This document shows positions 35,973-48,740 of a stretch of 64,000 nucleotides of DNA, piece after piece. Position 1 is the first letter of the stretch; the number at the start of each line of letters is the position of its first letter. This stretch comes from Krasilnikovozyma curviuscula (Eukaryota > Basidiomycota > Tremellomycetes > Cystofilobasidiales > Mrakiaceae): contig MVAQ01000021.1 in NCBI GenBank assembly GCA_014825775.1, positions 62,001 through 126,000 of the forward strand, given 5' to 3'. The translations under genes and the position numbers were made by a program. Below the pieces are notes generated by a model, which saw only the letters and a program-made list of their open reading frames with translations, ran no database searches and was not told the DNA's origin.

Positions 35973-36237
35973 CTGTCTCCCCCTTTGCGCTGTGGATATG
36001 TGTATGTGTAGGTGTGTAGCGTAAGAGCAGAAGCGCCTCTTTTTCTAATAGTGATTACTTCGGTAGATATCTTTATTTATTTATGAAGATTTAGTTGACG
36101 GACGAGAGAACGTGAAACTCTAACGCAAGTGGCAGTCAAGTGGAAGTAGGAAATGACTTTTTTTGTGCTGCAGGGCAGGAGCGAATATCACTAACTACTT
36201 CACGTTCTACAGATCTCACAACTTAGCCAAGGCGATC

Positions 36238-37201
36238 CTATTTGCTGTCGCTTAACTCAACAGGCAAGTCCTTCTCAGCCAAAGCCTCTTTGACAAATGG
36301 AAGGTCCATCATCTTCTCGTGCCACGCCCAGACGTGTGGATTGGCAGTCTTGACTTCAGCCATTCTATCAGCAAGGATGAGCGCAAACGCAATGTTGTTC
36401 CTGCGCCAAAAGCAAATTGACAGTGGTAAGGATCTTTTGCCGAGGCAGATGGGAATGATTGGCTGCCTACCAGGTGATGAACGCCAAATCCGCAACGGTG
36501 AGCTTGTCACCGACGAGCCAAGACTGTTTGGAAAGAACGCTTTCCAGCACCGAAAGCACTCTGAGCGCCTCATTCTCGTAGCGAAGGATGGCGCTGGGGA
36601 CATTGTCTGGATGGTAGATCTTGAACCAGACGTTCTGGCCGTAGTAAGGACTGTTGAAGTGAGGTCAGAAAGTTAGAAAAATGGTACTTTTTAGGGAGAG
36701 GAAAGTGGAAGGAGGGTTACCCTTGACCGGAGATCTGGAACGCGAGCCATTGGAGCTGGATGTACTTGTCCTTCTCATCGGCAGCGGAAAAGGCGTGCTT
36801 GGTATCATATTTGTCAACGAGGTACATCACGATAGCAGCAGACTTTTATTTGTGACAGCCATGATCGATATCTTCTGAGCCAAGATGAAAGGGGAAAAAG
36901 TGAGCAGAAGACTAACCTCCCAGAGAGTGAAACCAGTCTCGTTATCAACGAGAGTAGGAACACGGCCATTTGGGTTTAGAGTAGTGTAAGAAGAGCCCTT
37001 GTGCTCGCCTCCCTTCAGGTCGACGTACACAGTCTTGTAGGTAAGACCGAGCGCTTCCAAGACGATGGCCACCTGGAGAGATAAAAAATGAGAGATCTTT
37101 CGTTAATGATCTTGGATCAGCCGCACAGAGAAGAGTAGAGGTACCTTCAATGGGTTAGGACCCTTAGGGTGAGAATACAACGTGAATTGCGGAGCAGGCA
37201 T
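36238..37201 (-). CDS. Glutathione S-transferase, Ure2-like
   Basis: A cytosolic enzyme that conjugates glutathione to electrophiles or acts as a thiol reductase. Exon 1 (37201-37145) encodes MPAPQFTLYSHPKGPNPLK. Exon 2 has VAIVLEALGLTYKTVYVDL, NPNGRVPTLVD (cis-Pro of the thioredoxin fold) and the end of strand 4. The next exons give ESAAIVMYLVDKYD (the Glu-Ser glutathione-binding pair), WLAFQISGQGPYYGQNVWF and VLESVLSKQSWLVGDKLTVADLAFITW (alpha-helical domain with the conserved N-capping Asp). The C-terminus is HVWAWHEKMMDLPFVKEAL. The GPYYGQ and LKGGEHK pattern is typical of fungal Ure2-like GSTs. Stop at 36238. A TATA element lies about 90 nt upstream. The position beside a P450 and an esterase fits a detoxification role. 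Confidence 0.88.
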
Positions 37202-38266
37202 AGTTGAGTCTTGTCTTTAGAAGAGGAAAGAGGTGGAAGGATGGTGGAAGATGAATGAGGACCAAAAGCTGAGGAATGGGAGCCAAGGGGTCACTATTTA
37301 TACGAAGAATGAAGCAAAACAACAAGATTGGCGCACTTCTGACAGATCGAGCAGCGTGCTGCTCCACCTCGGCTTATTCATCTGAAGCCCATCCCCGATC
37401 AAGGAAGACCGATGGTGATAAGTTGTCAGCTTTAGTTGATCTTCATTGGCTGGTTGACTGACTGCTTATTGATCGCCTCACTGGTTGTCCGCGCGGAGAC
37501 GGAAGAGATCGATCTGGATGACCAATCAATGTTGATATTGAGAACTGCCGATCAAAGTAACACCCACTCTGATCGACCTTGATCATTAAAACAAAGATGG
37601 AATCGTAACAATGTAGTTATGAAGCAAGTTTTGAGACCAGTCTAGCAAGTCAAGAAGGTCAGCGCGAGGAGTTGACCCACTGTAGCAAAGACGAGAAGCG
37701 TGGAAAGAAACCAGGCGAAATGCTATCTTTTTCCTGCTCTCCCACTTCGAAGGTGTTGGGTTATTAGATACTTGGAATTTAGTACTGAGAAGACTTCCAC
37801 TGAACAAAGCGCGAAACTGAGCGATTCTGAATATTCTTGTCTTGCAATGAGAACACGGACGCTGTATATCACCTATACTTCAGAATTTCTCCAAGATATA
37901 TATATGTATGGAAGCACCAGTATTTGCTTCGTCTCTCGCTTTGCTGTGATGTTTTGAATTAAGCTGGAACTGATGCTTTTGCTTTTGACTATGTATCAAA
38001 AGTGCCCCCCTTTCAGTCACTGAAATAATGAGTTCTTTTGAAATAATGATTAAAATAAATAAAAACAACGTGTAATAAGGTATCAAGGTGGATATGATAG
38101 CGTATCTAGATGCAGGGTATGATTTGATGTCGTTACGGATTCGTGTTTCAAATTTGCTGTCTTTAAAAGTTACAATGCTATTTGTCATTAGAGGGGACGG
38201 TATTCTAATGAGAAGAAGACAGGGGTCAGAGAGTGATATATACCGGAAAAAGGGTTGAAATAACCA
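37202..38266. other. Intergenic region
   Basis: About 1.07 kb between the GST start and the LIG4 3' end, both on the minus strand. AT-rich in its right half. No gene, RNA or repeat recognised. Confidence 0.5.
37294..37302 (-). promoter_or_regulatory. TATA box of the glutathione transferase
   Basis: On the minus strand TATAAATAG, about 95 nt upstream of the ATG at 37201. Confidence 0.5.
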
Positions 38267-41200
38267 CTAACCTTCTTCGGGGACCTAGAGCGATAGATAA
38301 CACAAAATGAGAGAGGGAATAATAACATAGCAAAAAACTCGACTCACCAAGATCTTCTCTGTAGCACAGACACTAATCCATTCGTAAGTGACAATCTCTA
38401 TTTATCAAAAGTGGAGAATCTATCAATGATCAGTCAGCTCCATACCGATGATCAATAGAGCAATGCTCACGTCTGCGTTTGTTCTTGACAGCTTTGATGA
38501 GGGCATTGTATCGTTTGCAAGTGTCGTCGGTAATGATATGCGTAATCTTCAAGTTGCCATAGAGATCAGAGGCGACGACACCGCCAGCTGCTGTGACTAG
38601 TAAGATGCGATATCGGTGCGTTAGCCAACTCAACTTCTCAGACTAAGTGAGTATGATGATACTAACTATCGTTAGCAATGGCTCTGAAACTGGGAAAGGA
38701 ATAATTTAACTTTTAAGGGGCGGAAAGAAAGAATAGAAATAGTGCTCACCTGTCCGTGGTCTCTTCTGGCTCATCGTGGATAGGAGTTAAATCATTCTCG
38801 TCAGCATTTGCTGCTGTATCTAAATAAAAAACGCTAAAAATAGTAATAAAGTCAATAAAGTGGTTAGAATGAAAGAATGCGAAGACAGGTAGAATGCACG
38901 TACAGGTGCTGGAAGATATGCTCCTCGTCGTAAGAATTTGCCTCAGGATCTCCCATCGTGATCTACAGTGAAAAAATCATTTACTAAACAAGGACAAAAA
39001 ATTGAGTTTAATTGAAAAAATCTTACTTGCTCATCCTGTGTTTGAGTGCCCATCTCCTTAAAATCATCGTCCAATCCCGCCTCAAGAAACAAAGGGGAAA
39101 TATTAGGCAAATCACGATTCAGATACAGACCACCGACACCCACCTTGTTCTTTCTCTCGACCATATCCATCTCGTCGTCAGTATTCATCTCCTCCACTAG
39201 CTCCTCTCGTTCACGACGCCAGTCGGAACGCATGGATGACCCCTCTGCAGTAGAAGCCGGAAGCCAAAGATCCGGATCCTTCTCAAAAGCCGCATTCTCT
39301 TCTTTGATTTCTTTCTGAAACGCAGATATTTGAGTCTCGCTGGAGTTGGAGATAGTTTCATCATCATCGCTGTTTGGTTCAACTCCCAGTCTGCCCATGT
39401 GAACGAGGCAGTAATGGTTTGGATCGGAGTGGAAGTGGGCGCTATTTTGAGTAGATGGAACTGCGTAAAGCATGTATCTACAAGAGATCAAAGTCAGGAG
39501 GTATCGTTTTGAGGAAAAAGCGAATAATCGACTCACTTCTCGAACAAAGGTAGCAATCGACCGTGAGTTAAGCAAAGGTCAATCCAGTCAGGATCAACGA
39601 CATCATAGGGACCATCATCAAGGTACGGCTTAACAGATGGAAACTTCCTCTTGTCTTGAGCCGCAACAATGATGATTCTGCTGTCTCCGTCGTCGGGTGC
39701 GATTTTGGGAGCAGCAGCTCTGATGGTACCGCCATGTTCTTTGAGGAGCTTCTTGATATCTTCCGCTTTCTTGTACTTCTTGGAGTTGGATGGTACAACT
39801 TTTCAGAAGGGAAAAATGAAGTTAAAAGTCAGACCACTAAAAAATTAGCAATTAGGAAAAAGGTATGCACCGAACGTGAGGCCTTGAAATATGACGTTCT
39901 CAGAAACAATGACTTGAGACAGATCAGGGTTGAAACTTCTTGGTACAGAGGATGCCTACAGTGGAATAAATGCCATCAGTAAAACGGTTCAATGTATTAC
40001 TCAGTTTAGTAAAACTCACATTCGTTCTCTTGACTTTCTTCTTCGGTGATCTTCGAAGCAACAAAGACACATCAGTAGAAACAAAAACTGAGATACCGAA
40101 CGAGCACTCACTTAGCTTCTTCTTCTTCCATTAGCCTTTTGCCCTTCTCCTCAGAAGCAAAGGCTCTCCAATCTGGTCACAGAGGCAAATAATCAGCGCA
40201 AATTTGGACTGATAGGGGTAAAATAGAAACCTACCATCGTAAGAAAGGGTTTCGTTCATGTCCCAATGATCTTCCTCAGAACGCTCGACGGCATGATCCT
40301 GGCTCATCTTGGATACTGTTGCGTGGTCCCATCTGACACGTTTACATCTTGGAAATCGAAGCTGATCCAAACAAAGAGGTAAATCTATCAGCTCAATGTA
40401 TGGAGGTGAAATAGCGCTGTCAAAAACCCACCGTTTGACCGAAGTGGAATTCCTCTGCGGAAGAAAGACTTTCAGTAAGAATCAATCCAGAGGAGCAATG
40501 AAATCAACTGACCAGAATCGATGATCTCAGCGGCCTTAACACTGACTACAAACGACTCGTTGGGATGAATCCAAAGGTCCGCTGCGATTTAAAACAGAAG
40601 GGAAGGAGATCAATGATAGGAGAAGATACAGAAGTGATCAAGTTGGCTCACGTTTGTCTTCGATTCCTTTGCCTAACTTCATGAATGATGGAGGTCTATC
40701 TCTGTTGAACTTCCTGAAATGGTCTTTGTGCCATTTCCTACCGACACATCCCTAAGTTAGTCAATGAATGGAACAAACTTAAAGAAACCTAGAACTCACT
40801 GAATCCAAGTGTAATCGTCAATGTTCATACCCGATCCGACTTTGACAAACGATCCAAAGCTGTGATGAGCGAGTTAGCGCCCGCGTCGTCAGGAAGAAAG
40901 CTAAAATCAAATCAAGGGCTACCCACATTGGCGTTCCATTGTCATCCATCTGATCCGTTCTCAAACCACATAACAAGGATGAAACTCTGCCTCCTCGGCC
41001 ACCGGTTCCGTACCAGGCGCCGAGGACCATCAGGTCGCAGTTCTCACCAAATTCGTCCTAGAACCAACAAACATAATCAGAATTAGATTTAAAGAAAACG
41101 GAATGGGAAGGTGCTTACGATGTAATCCGGCTTGACTTTGCACCAAGCACTTGTTCGACCATCAATAATGTACGTCGAGCTCGGTCGTTTGAGAATCAAT

Positions 41201-43836
41201 CCCTCTCCTCTTCGAATTCGAACCAGACGAAGTCCACTATGAGCACTCATCTTATGAAAGACAGCAGGAGATAGCTCACTTGTTCTCCATCACAACCTCC
41301 AATTTCTCCTTGATCTCCTTCGCCGAGTTGCCTTTGACAAACTCGACGATCTCAAATTGGTGCTCAATCGGGTGAAACACCTTGGGCAAGAAGTTTTTTC
41401 GCCATTCGAGGGTCTGACCAGTTACATCACTGCCACTGGGGTTTAGATTAGACTTGTAGTAGACAATGTCAAAGACTTTGACTAAAGCGAACACGAGGCG
41501 GTGAGTAACGGACCGGACAGAAAGTAATCAAAGGGCGAGGCAAGAAGCATACAGCATGGATGAGGAGCACTGGGATCTCCACTTTTCTCTAACGCAGCAG
41601 TCTTCAAGTTTCCAAAAGGTACTACCCGAGGGGAAATGTACAGTTCATAAGGTACACAAGAGGGCGAAGTGGGGAGGCAATCGAGCTCACGATATCGTTT
41701 GTTCTCAGGGTCATACACGACCATTTCCCCATCCAAAACACATTCTTCAGTCTCTTCCTTAAACGCCCCATGAATCAAAGGACTTAATGCTCCAGTCTGC
41801 TGGTCTGACCCGTAAAGATACGTGTAATCCTTCGCGTTCCTGTTTCCAACTCGGCCAATCAGCTTGTGCCTCTACTGAGAGATTAGAAAGGGAGCGTACC
41901 TCGAGAAGTACATATACTGATTCCCCTTCTTGTGAAGCTGGATGCGCTCCCCATCGAGTTTCTCTTCAATGAAGAACTCCTGCTTGCCTATAGTCGAATA
42001 GGTGTGGTCATAGTCTGCGTTTGTACGTCTCGAGAGCATCGGTCGGAAGGCTGTCATCAATGAAATTTTCATATCCTATACCGCACACGAAGGGTTTCAG
42101 CTGAATAGATTGAAAAACGAGGAGGCATACAGTTTGCCTACCTCTTGCTTCAAATTGATCTTCTCATCCCAAAGTTCCCAGCAGACGAGCTTCAAATCAC
42201 TGCAAAGACCGAACTTCTTAACAGCTTGACTGTGAAATGCTTTGAGGACCGTCGTTTCCTGTCCAATTCACCAGCGTAAACAAGATGCGTCAGGTCGTAG
42301 ACGAAAGCCAAAAGGTATACCAATGGACACAAACGGTAGCACCGATCTTCATGTCCTTCAAAATTATTCTAATGAGCCATCTGAATGAAGTTCAGAGAAA
42401 AGACGTTAAAGCCATACCATACGAACAACAAATAATATAGCACGTACTTCTGCTCCATCGGTGTCATTTGTCCAAAAATCTTTTCGTCCCAGATCTTAGT
42501 CACCTCCGCCCTGTTTGCCCGACAGGCAACACACAGAGACTTATAGTTCAGATATAGAAAGCAGATGAAACAAGGAAGGAAGGCGAGAACGTACATGGAT
42601 CCTCTCGCAGCGGCAATAAGGTCCAGAACCTCATTGACATAGTCGACCGTGACGACGTCTGGACGATGGAACGCAACCTCAGAACGGTCTTTGATGATGT
42701 TGTATACGACGGTCGCGAAGTCTCCTGCCGATTGCTATTAACCGTAACGTCAGTTTGGAAGAGAAAGGGGCAGAGAACAGGAGATGAGAAGAACGGACTT
42801 CTTGGCCAGCAGTAGGAACTTTCCACTTCATGAGCTTCAGCCCAGTGGGAGTTTTATCATCGAGGTGGATCTGTCAAAAAGAGCGGCCGATCAATGAAGA
42901 AGGAAAGGAGGACGGGCTCCAAGCGGGCTACGTACGACTTTTAGGTAGATCTTGGCGATGCTTTGCTCTTTGAGGCCATAGACAGGTCGTTCTCTGTCTC
43001 TCTGTTTGATTGGAACAGTTTATGTGTCAGTGCGAGGTGTTTATAAGGGAAGATAATGTGCTCACCAGTGGAATCAAGAGTCGGATGAGAGGGTACTTGC
43101 AAAGGGGGACGAGAGATGTTAGATGGAATGAAAGAAGGAAGAAGCAAATCTACTTACGAGATCCAAACCGTATCTGTCTCTCCAGGTCTGCCAACATGAA
43201 ATAGTTGGACATGAGTAACATTTAACTCAGAGCTAACGAAACAGAACGTCCTGCTCACAGCATAGAAGCCTCTCAATCTATCGCTCTTATTTATCTTGCT
43301 CCTTCCAGCAACTGTCTTGGCCAAATCATGGTAAAGACCACACAGTGCATTGAACGGGGGCGACCGGCCACTTGGAGTGAGCTGCAAGGGACGTTGGATT
43401 TGTTCCGTTGGGCTGGGTTTCTTGTTCGCCAGATATGCTTCCTCAGCTGCTTTTTCTTCTGGGTTCCATCCCTTGCTCTGGCCTGTTGGCGTACGGTGGG
43501 AGTAGACGGATGTGTACTTCATGATTTTTTGCTGTTTGAAAGAGGGCCGGATGAGTTGGACGACACTAAGCCAGATAAGCCAAGGAGTCGTCACTAGTGG
43601 TAACCTGTTCAGCTGTTGGATCGACTGGGAGAACTGGTCGTTGATACCGAATTTGGGAGCTGGGTGAGGCTGAAGAGACGGAAACCAACGCCCATCCAAG
43701 GAGACGACGAAGGCTAGCTTGACCAGATATCCCTATATGAACAGTTTGATGACCAGGAGAAGCGATTGTACTTGAATTGCGTTGGAAACGGCTTCTTGAA
43801 CGTTTGTAGGTTCTCTTCCTCCGCGGCCCTCGTCAT
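38267..43836 (-). CDS. LIG4: DNA ligase IV
   Basis: The ATP-dependent ligase that seals breaks in non-homologous end joining with an XRCC4/Lif1-type partner in the nucleus. It is cut into many exons. Reading 5' to 3': the N-terminal ligase domain (PPFNALCGLYHDLAK, YGLKEQSIAKIYLKV, KWKVPTAGQE, RADVT-like AEVTKIWDEKIF), then the nucleotidyltransferase domain with the adenylation motif EEKLDGERIQLH (Lys-x-Asp-Gly-x-Arg) at about 41960, CVLDGEMVVYD, VFDIVYY and GLILKRPSSTY...WCKVKPDYI. The OB-fold has DLMVLGAWYGTGGRGGR and FPRCKRVRWD. A BRCT domain follows near 39500-39790 (IIIVAAQDKRKF, VDPDWIDLCL), an acidic linker (39030-39400), and a second BRCT ending TYEWISVCATEKIL then VPEEG-stop at 38267. 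The 5' end is uncertain: an ATG at 43836 or one at 43522 are both possible because the first two introns are ambiguous. Confidence 0.9.
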
Positions 43837-44619
43837 CTGTGGGTGGGGATAAGCTTAACGCGTTTGATTTTTTCTGACAATTGTAACTTTCCAGAGAGTA
43901 AAGGATTCCTAAGCTCTATGGGACGAGACAAAATTTGATAAGTTTTCCCTCTGTGCAACAAACTGAAGAACTACAGCGCCTTGACGGAGTTTATTCGACG
44001 AAGCGACTCCCAATCTGCACCCAAATCTTGTTTCTATTGAAAGCTCCTTTTCACTGGAGTTCACTGGAGAAAACTGGAAACATACAAAATATTGATCTAT
44101 CTTTGGTTTCCTGTTGAAAGTCTTCGTTGGTTTTGGTTGTCTCTTTCATTACACCTTCGCGAGATCAGTACTTCACCCCAAGTATTCCCTACCCCTCATC
44201 AGGTAGTCAAACACTTTTCAGGAAGCACTCTGGATGAGACTAAGATCCACAGGAAGCAGGGGCAGTGCCCTATCTACCTCGGGAGAAGCGTGACGGATGA
44301 GGCCTGTGCCCTTGCAAGAGACAAATACAAAATCACTTTGGCCCAAAAACTGTTTTCGTTGGAAAGTGAATAACCTCTCGGATACTCTTCCTGAATGAAA
44401 AGTGGGCCAGTATAGTGATCCTCAATTGCCGCTGTGTGTAGGGTTATTACGAATTGATGATCACACACCAGCATCACATTTCATGGCAAAGGTATTTGGA
44501 TGAATATGTACGGTCTTCGTAAACACGACTCTACGACTACGTAAATGCTCATTGTTCTGATCCCAGAGTGAATTGAATAGTTGTTGAACATATCGGCCGT
44601 AGTAGATGAACCTAACCCG
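43837..44619. other. Intergenic region
   Basis: About 780 nt upstream of LIG4 and downstream of the HMG-box gene. The open frame at 44092-44373 (plus) has no recognisable features. Nothing else seen. Confidence 0.5.
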
Positions 44620-45856
44620 TCACTTTCTTTTCTTATCCCTCTTCTTACTTTTTCCAACACGAGATGGGTACCCGTTCATGACGTTGTATTTGTTAGCCTC
44701 GTCTTTCCAAAACTTCACGATATGAAAGAAGAACGTAATTAAGAAAGAGTTTATTGGTGATTAAAGAGTGAAACTGATGATTGTGAAGAGGGTAGATCAA
44801 CTTACAGTTGTCTCCACGTCGCTGAGTGCATTCCACAACTCACTGACGTCTGACATGTGTATGTTCTGCTCACGTTGCTTGATGGAAGAGAAATGTTGGT
44901 ACCCAGTCCTCTCTGTAATACCAGATCACAGCGTGTGTCAGGTGTCAGAAAACCAAGTTTTTGAAACAAGACAACGATTTAAAGAACCTTTGGGAGGTTT
45001 AACCGACATATTCTTCCCCTCTAAAGGGGAGATCTCGCATCTGATTTTGAAACAACTCTCAAGACCGTCTTTTTCAGGTTGTGAGAGCTTGTTCCACCAT
45101 TCTTCGTAGATCTTTAAATTGTAGGCATTTAATCTCTCTGCTTCCTTTTTGAAGACCTGTCAACGAGCAAACGGAGGATATTAATTCGTGAAATAGTTAA
45201 ACATACAGAGATCCTAAAAAAACAAAACCAAAAAAAAAAAGAAACCTTTACATTCTGTTCTGCTTCAGAAAGGAGCTTCCACTGGGCGCTGACTTCGGGA
45301 GCGACTTGAGACGCTCGAGGAAGCTTGACATCCGGTCCAACAGAGTCTCTGAGCTTGTCCCACTGCTGAGTGTTGTAGACGAACCATCCGCTGTACTTTG
45401 TGGAAGCTGGTAGAAAAGAAAGTAATTTTACAGTGGGGGAGGTAAAAGCAGGGTGCCAGTCGACAGAGGGGTGTTGTGAGAGCGATTTCTACACGATATG
45501 GAGTGATGTTACCAACGTACGAAGCTTCTTGTACTCATCTAAAACAAGCAGATGAAGGAAGAGATCATGATATAAAAACGAGTTAGAAAGATTGCTCAAA
45601 GAAAAAGGGTTCATGACCAGCAGCAGAAGGCCATCTCTTGCTGACCCTGTGTTCACAAAAGAATTTGGGATTCACCGAATTTATCCCAAGGGAGATCAGG
45701 GTGGTTATCTTGGTCGACAAAGATATGTTTCTTTCTAAGCACGGATGTTCCAACGATGAAAGTTCGAGCGAAGTTTGAGGCAGCCTTGTAGTGACGAGAT
45801 GACGATGTGAACACAGAGACTCTGTGGGCGATGGACCTAGTAGGTAAGTATAGCAT
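44620..45856 (-). CDS. Putative mitochondrial HMG-box protein
   Basis: The start at 45856 gives an N-terminus with many Arg/Ser and no acidic residue in about the first 45 positions (MLYLPTRSIAHRVSVFTSSS), a good mitochondrial presequence. Downstream exons encode an HMG-like box: YSGWFVYNTQQWDKL, then LPRASQVAPEVSAQWKLLSEAEQ, VFKKEAERLNAYNLKIYEEWW and KLSQPEK. The spacing of aromatic and Lys residues (W-K-L-S-E-E then A-E-R-N-Y) matches HMG boxes. A more C-terminal exon (IKQREQNIHMSDVSELWNAL) followed by FWKDEANKYN and the basic tail GKSKKRDKKRK may be a second, degenerate box. Such proteins package or transcribe mtDNA (Abf2/TFAM type); this role is inferred from the presequence and box. The open frame continues upstream to 46174 in Pro/Ser-rich sequence, so a longer start is possible. 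Confidence 0.6.
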
Positions 45857-46298
45857 GGATGACAGCCTTTGGATTTGAGAGAGAGAGAGAGAGAGAATGA
45901 TAACGAGTTCGTCGTGGTCAGAGGCTGACTGAAACGGGGAGTGTTCCTCTGTAGCTAATGGTGGTGAAATTGTTGGAATGTCAATGGGTTGAGGAAAAGG
46001 TGTCGCCCAAAATTCAAGGGGTTCCCTTTGAGATATCATGCGTTTCAAGGGTGAGGGTGATGGTAGTATGGTTTGTGGTGAAGCATCAAGAGGCGGTGTT
46101 GAAAGGGAAAGGGAAGAAGGAAGTTGATTGAAAGGGTGTGAACAGGGGCCGCACCCGCAAGTGTTCCAATTCAACTAGCAGAAGTAGCAGGTAATAACAG
46201 AGACAAATGGGAGAGTGCATACAATCCCTCATACAGGGTAATAACTCCCCATCGTCAACACATCTCATGGCCGTCCTGCTCCCACTCATTACCCAGTC
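45857..46298. other. Intergenic region with GA microsatellite
   Basis: About 440 nt. A GA-repeat run of about nine units lies at 45877-45896. An open minus-strand frame across 45857-46174 could extend the HMG-box protein but is low-complexity Pro/Ser-rich. No other gene. Confidence 0.4.
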
Positions 46299-48216
46299 TT
46301 ACCCCAGCATTTCCAAAGCCTTCTTCAATTCTGACCTCGCCGTCTGTGAAAGAAAGGAAAGTAGACCTTCAATACAAATGTTGTTGGAACAGGAGGGAGC
46401 TACCGAAGGCCTTGACCCACAGCCCGCTCGGAGAATCAAAGGGAAAGGGGACGACACAATGTAGACTCACATCAACATCTTCATAGTTCAAAGCGCTAAT
46501 AGCCCACTTGGCATGTTTTTGAACTTTCTCAATCATCTCCAAACTAATCTCGTCTTTCTCCTTCTTGACCGTTGGCGGGGGAGGAACGAGCGGTTGCCTG
46601 GTCACAGTGGACGGAGCGACAGACGGCGGTGGGACTTTCTGCTGCGGTTTGCTAGTCAGTACTGGTGCTGACGGTGCTTTAGTAGATGATGGCAAAGAAG
46701 ACTGTATTTGTGGAATTGGTGGGGAAGAGGATGGTGTTGGAACAGGGAAGACAGGCGCTGTTGGAGGGAGAGGGAGAGTGGTGGGAGGAGGAGGGTTGAG
46801 TTGGACTTTTATTCCCGGACTGTCATTCGATGGAGGTGAGATTGGAGGAAGCGATGGGTTTGATGAAGGCGTCGAAGGCTTGTTTATGAACGCTGGAGGA
46901 GGTGGTGGTTGAGCCGTTTGCGGGATATCTTCATCTGGGACATCTTCAACCCCTGCGAACCTCACCTTGGACGGTGTGGACGGGAAATTGATATCTTCGA
47001 CGTTTTCTGATCCACTAGTTGAAGGTCTTTGTACAAATGAAGAGGGTGTTGGGTGTGGAGTTTCTTTTGGTGTGTCGACAGCTCCTAACATCAGGAATCT
47101 GTCATCGTCAACAGCTCCAGGAGTAGCAACGTTCGACCATCTGTCACTTTCAGTCTTTTTAAGATCCAGCTGCTCTTCAACGTCGGTAGTGTCGTGTGTA
47201 GGCTGGGGAGCTGCAGCTGGAGGGGGGAGTGTTCCTTCTCGGATAGCTTTCGCTAGAGATGCAGCTTTGAATTTGGCGTATTTCAATTTGGCTTCAATCT
47301 TTAAGACATTTCATTATAAATCAATAACTGTGACCGAGTTGTGGAGGGCGACGAAGAGAAAAGCTCCAAAATAAAGAAACTTACATCGGGATCAAGTTCA
47401 CCGAACGACTTGAGGACCTCCAAGAACGACATGGCAGCAACGAATTTCCTGATGGTAGCTCTATGATACGAAAATAAACGACACACAATTCGATCCGGAC
47501 CACCAAGTAAGTCAGGTAGAAGAACAACAGCGGCATGGTCAGCAACGTCACCACAGCAAAGGACAGAGATTCCTTATGATGAGAAATAGAACTTACTTGG
47601 TAGCCCTACATTCTCTCTCCTCGTTATCTGCTCCCATGAATACCTTCAACGCAAAGTTCTCTACGTGGGACTGGCCCACCAAATCGGAGCTCACTGCCTC
47701 GCCGTTTGGGGTCGGCAGCAGGATCGATTTCATCTAGCCAAGTAGACCACACAGAAGAAATCATCAACACACAGATACTCATTAATCTCAGGGAAATGCT
47801 TATAAGGAGGGTTTTGGGAGGAACGACGGCACACAGGTTTGGTGATAGAAAGCGTCATCCCACTCCCCACCTCTCACCACCATCCTAACCCTGTCAACTC
47901 GAGAAATATATTCAGAATCACTCACCTTCTCCAAAGCGTCCAACAAGCTCATCAGAAGAGCCGTGCCCTCTTTACTGCTCTTCTCAGCCACCGCAACCTC
48001 AGCCGCTCGATAGCAGCCTTCCCTCCCATCCCATACAACGAAGTCAGCGTTTCATCTTAATCAAGAATTGCAATTAGAAGAAGAGAAGAGAGAGGTGAGG
48101 CTTACACCAGTAGCACATCACTGGATCGACCGATTTGAGTTCGTGTGCTCGCTTCAGGAGTTCTTTGAGCGACTTGAGATCTGCGGGGACGTCTTCTGGG
48201 ATTGAAATCGACTCCA
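46299..48216 (-). CDS. VTA1: VTA1, Vps4-activating ESCRT/MVB protein
   Basis: Vta1/LIP5 binds and stimulates the AAA-ATPase Vps4 that disassembles ESCRT-III at late endosomes. The N-terminal MIT-like domain is built from small exons: DLKSLKELLKRAHELKSVDP then VMCYWCCYRAAEVAVAEKSS (Cys codon split by an intron), LLMSLLDALEK, GQSHVENFALKVFMGADNEE, RKFVAAMSFLEVLKSFGELD and IEAKLKYAKFKAASLAKAI. A long Pro/Ser/Thr-rich linker (about 47200-46600) follows. The C-terminal VSL (Vta1-SBP1-LIP5) region is the pair of helices MIEKVQKHAKWAISALNYED and TARSELKKALEML, stop at 46299. All diagnostic parts are present, so function is likely conserved. Start at 48216 chosen because the MIT helix begins 12 residues in. 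Confidence 0.92.
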
Positions 48217-48740
48217 TCGTGCCAAGCTTTGCTCTAGGGTCAGCTTCAATTTGGAAAAAGGGTTTGAAAGGTTGACTGTAGGAGTTATAATAGCGATGAT
48301 GCTGATCAGGCTGAAGGGTTGGTCCGCGCTGGAGGATCGATTATCGCGAGAATCAGACGCCCGCCACAGTAGAGACGTAAAACCCATAATTTCTCTTGCG
48401 TAAAGGAGCGGGATACTCAGTGAAAACATGAAATCAATCTAGATGAGCCAGCGTGGGTATTCGACTTGTAAAAGAAGGCGAGAAGAACGGAAGAGATAGA
48501 TGGCAAAGAAGGAGGAAATGGAAACATGACCGACAAAGGGGAAGAACGAACGCGAAGTCTATGACGGAATGTGACGTATAGTTTGTGAGGGATTGAGGAG
48601 GTATACAGTAGCAAAATGCAGGTCCAGATATTTTGTTTACTTGGATTTGAGGGAAAAGTGGAAAAAGTGATGAAGGAGTAAAACTCTAACGAGAGCGAGG
48701 ATAATGGCGAAGGTAGCTGTAGATGTTTACAGCTAGGTGT
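48217..48740. other. Intergenic region
   Basis: About 520 nt between VTA1 and the GDP-mannose transporter, both minus-strand. No gene recognised; open frames at 48154-48429 and 48417-48614 are antisense-like noise. Confidence 0.45.

Noticed and set aside
26739..37201. A secondary-metabolite cluster in the strict sense
   Set aside because: No PKS, NRPS, terpene synthase, DMATS or RiPP precursor is present, so only tailoring or catabolic enzymes can be claimed.
45877..45896. GA run as a possible regulatory element
   Set aside because: A simple microsatellite in a spacer or non-conserved frame; nothing distinguishes it from background.
46565..47374. Gly-rich plus-strand open frames (46565-46912, 46967-47374)
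   Set aside because: They are the antisense of the Pro/Ser-rich linker of VTA1. Glycine and valine richness follows directly from proline codons on the other strand.
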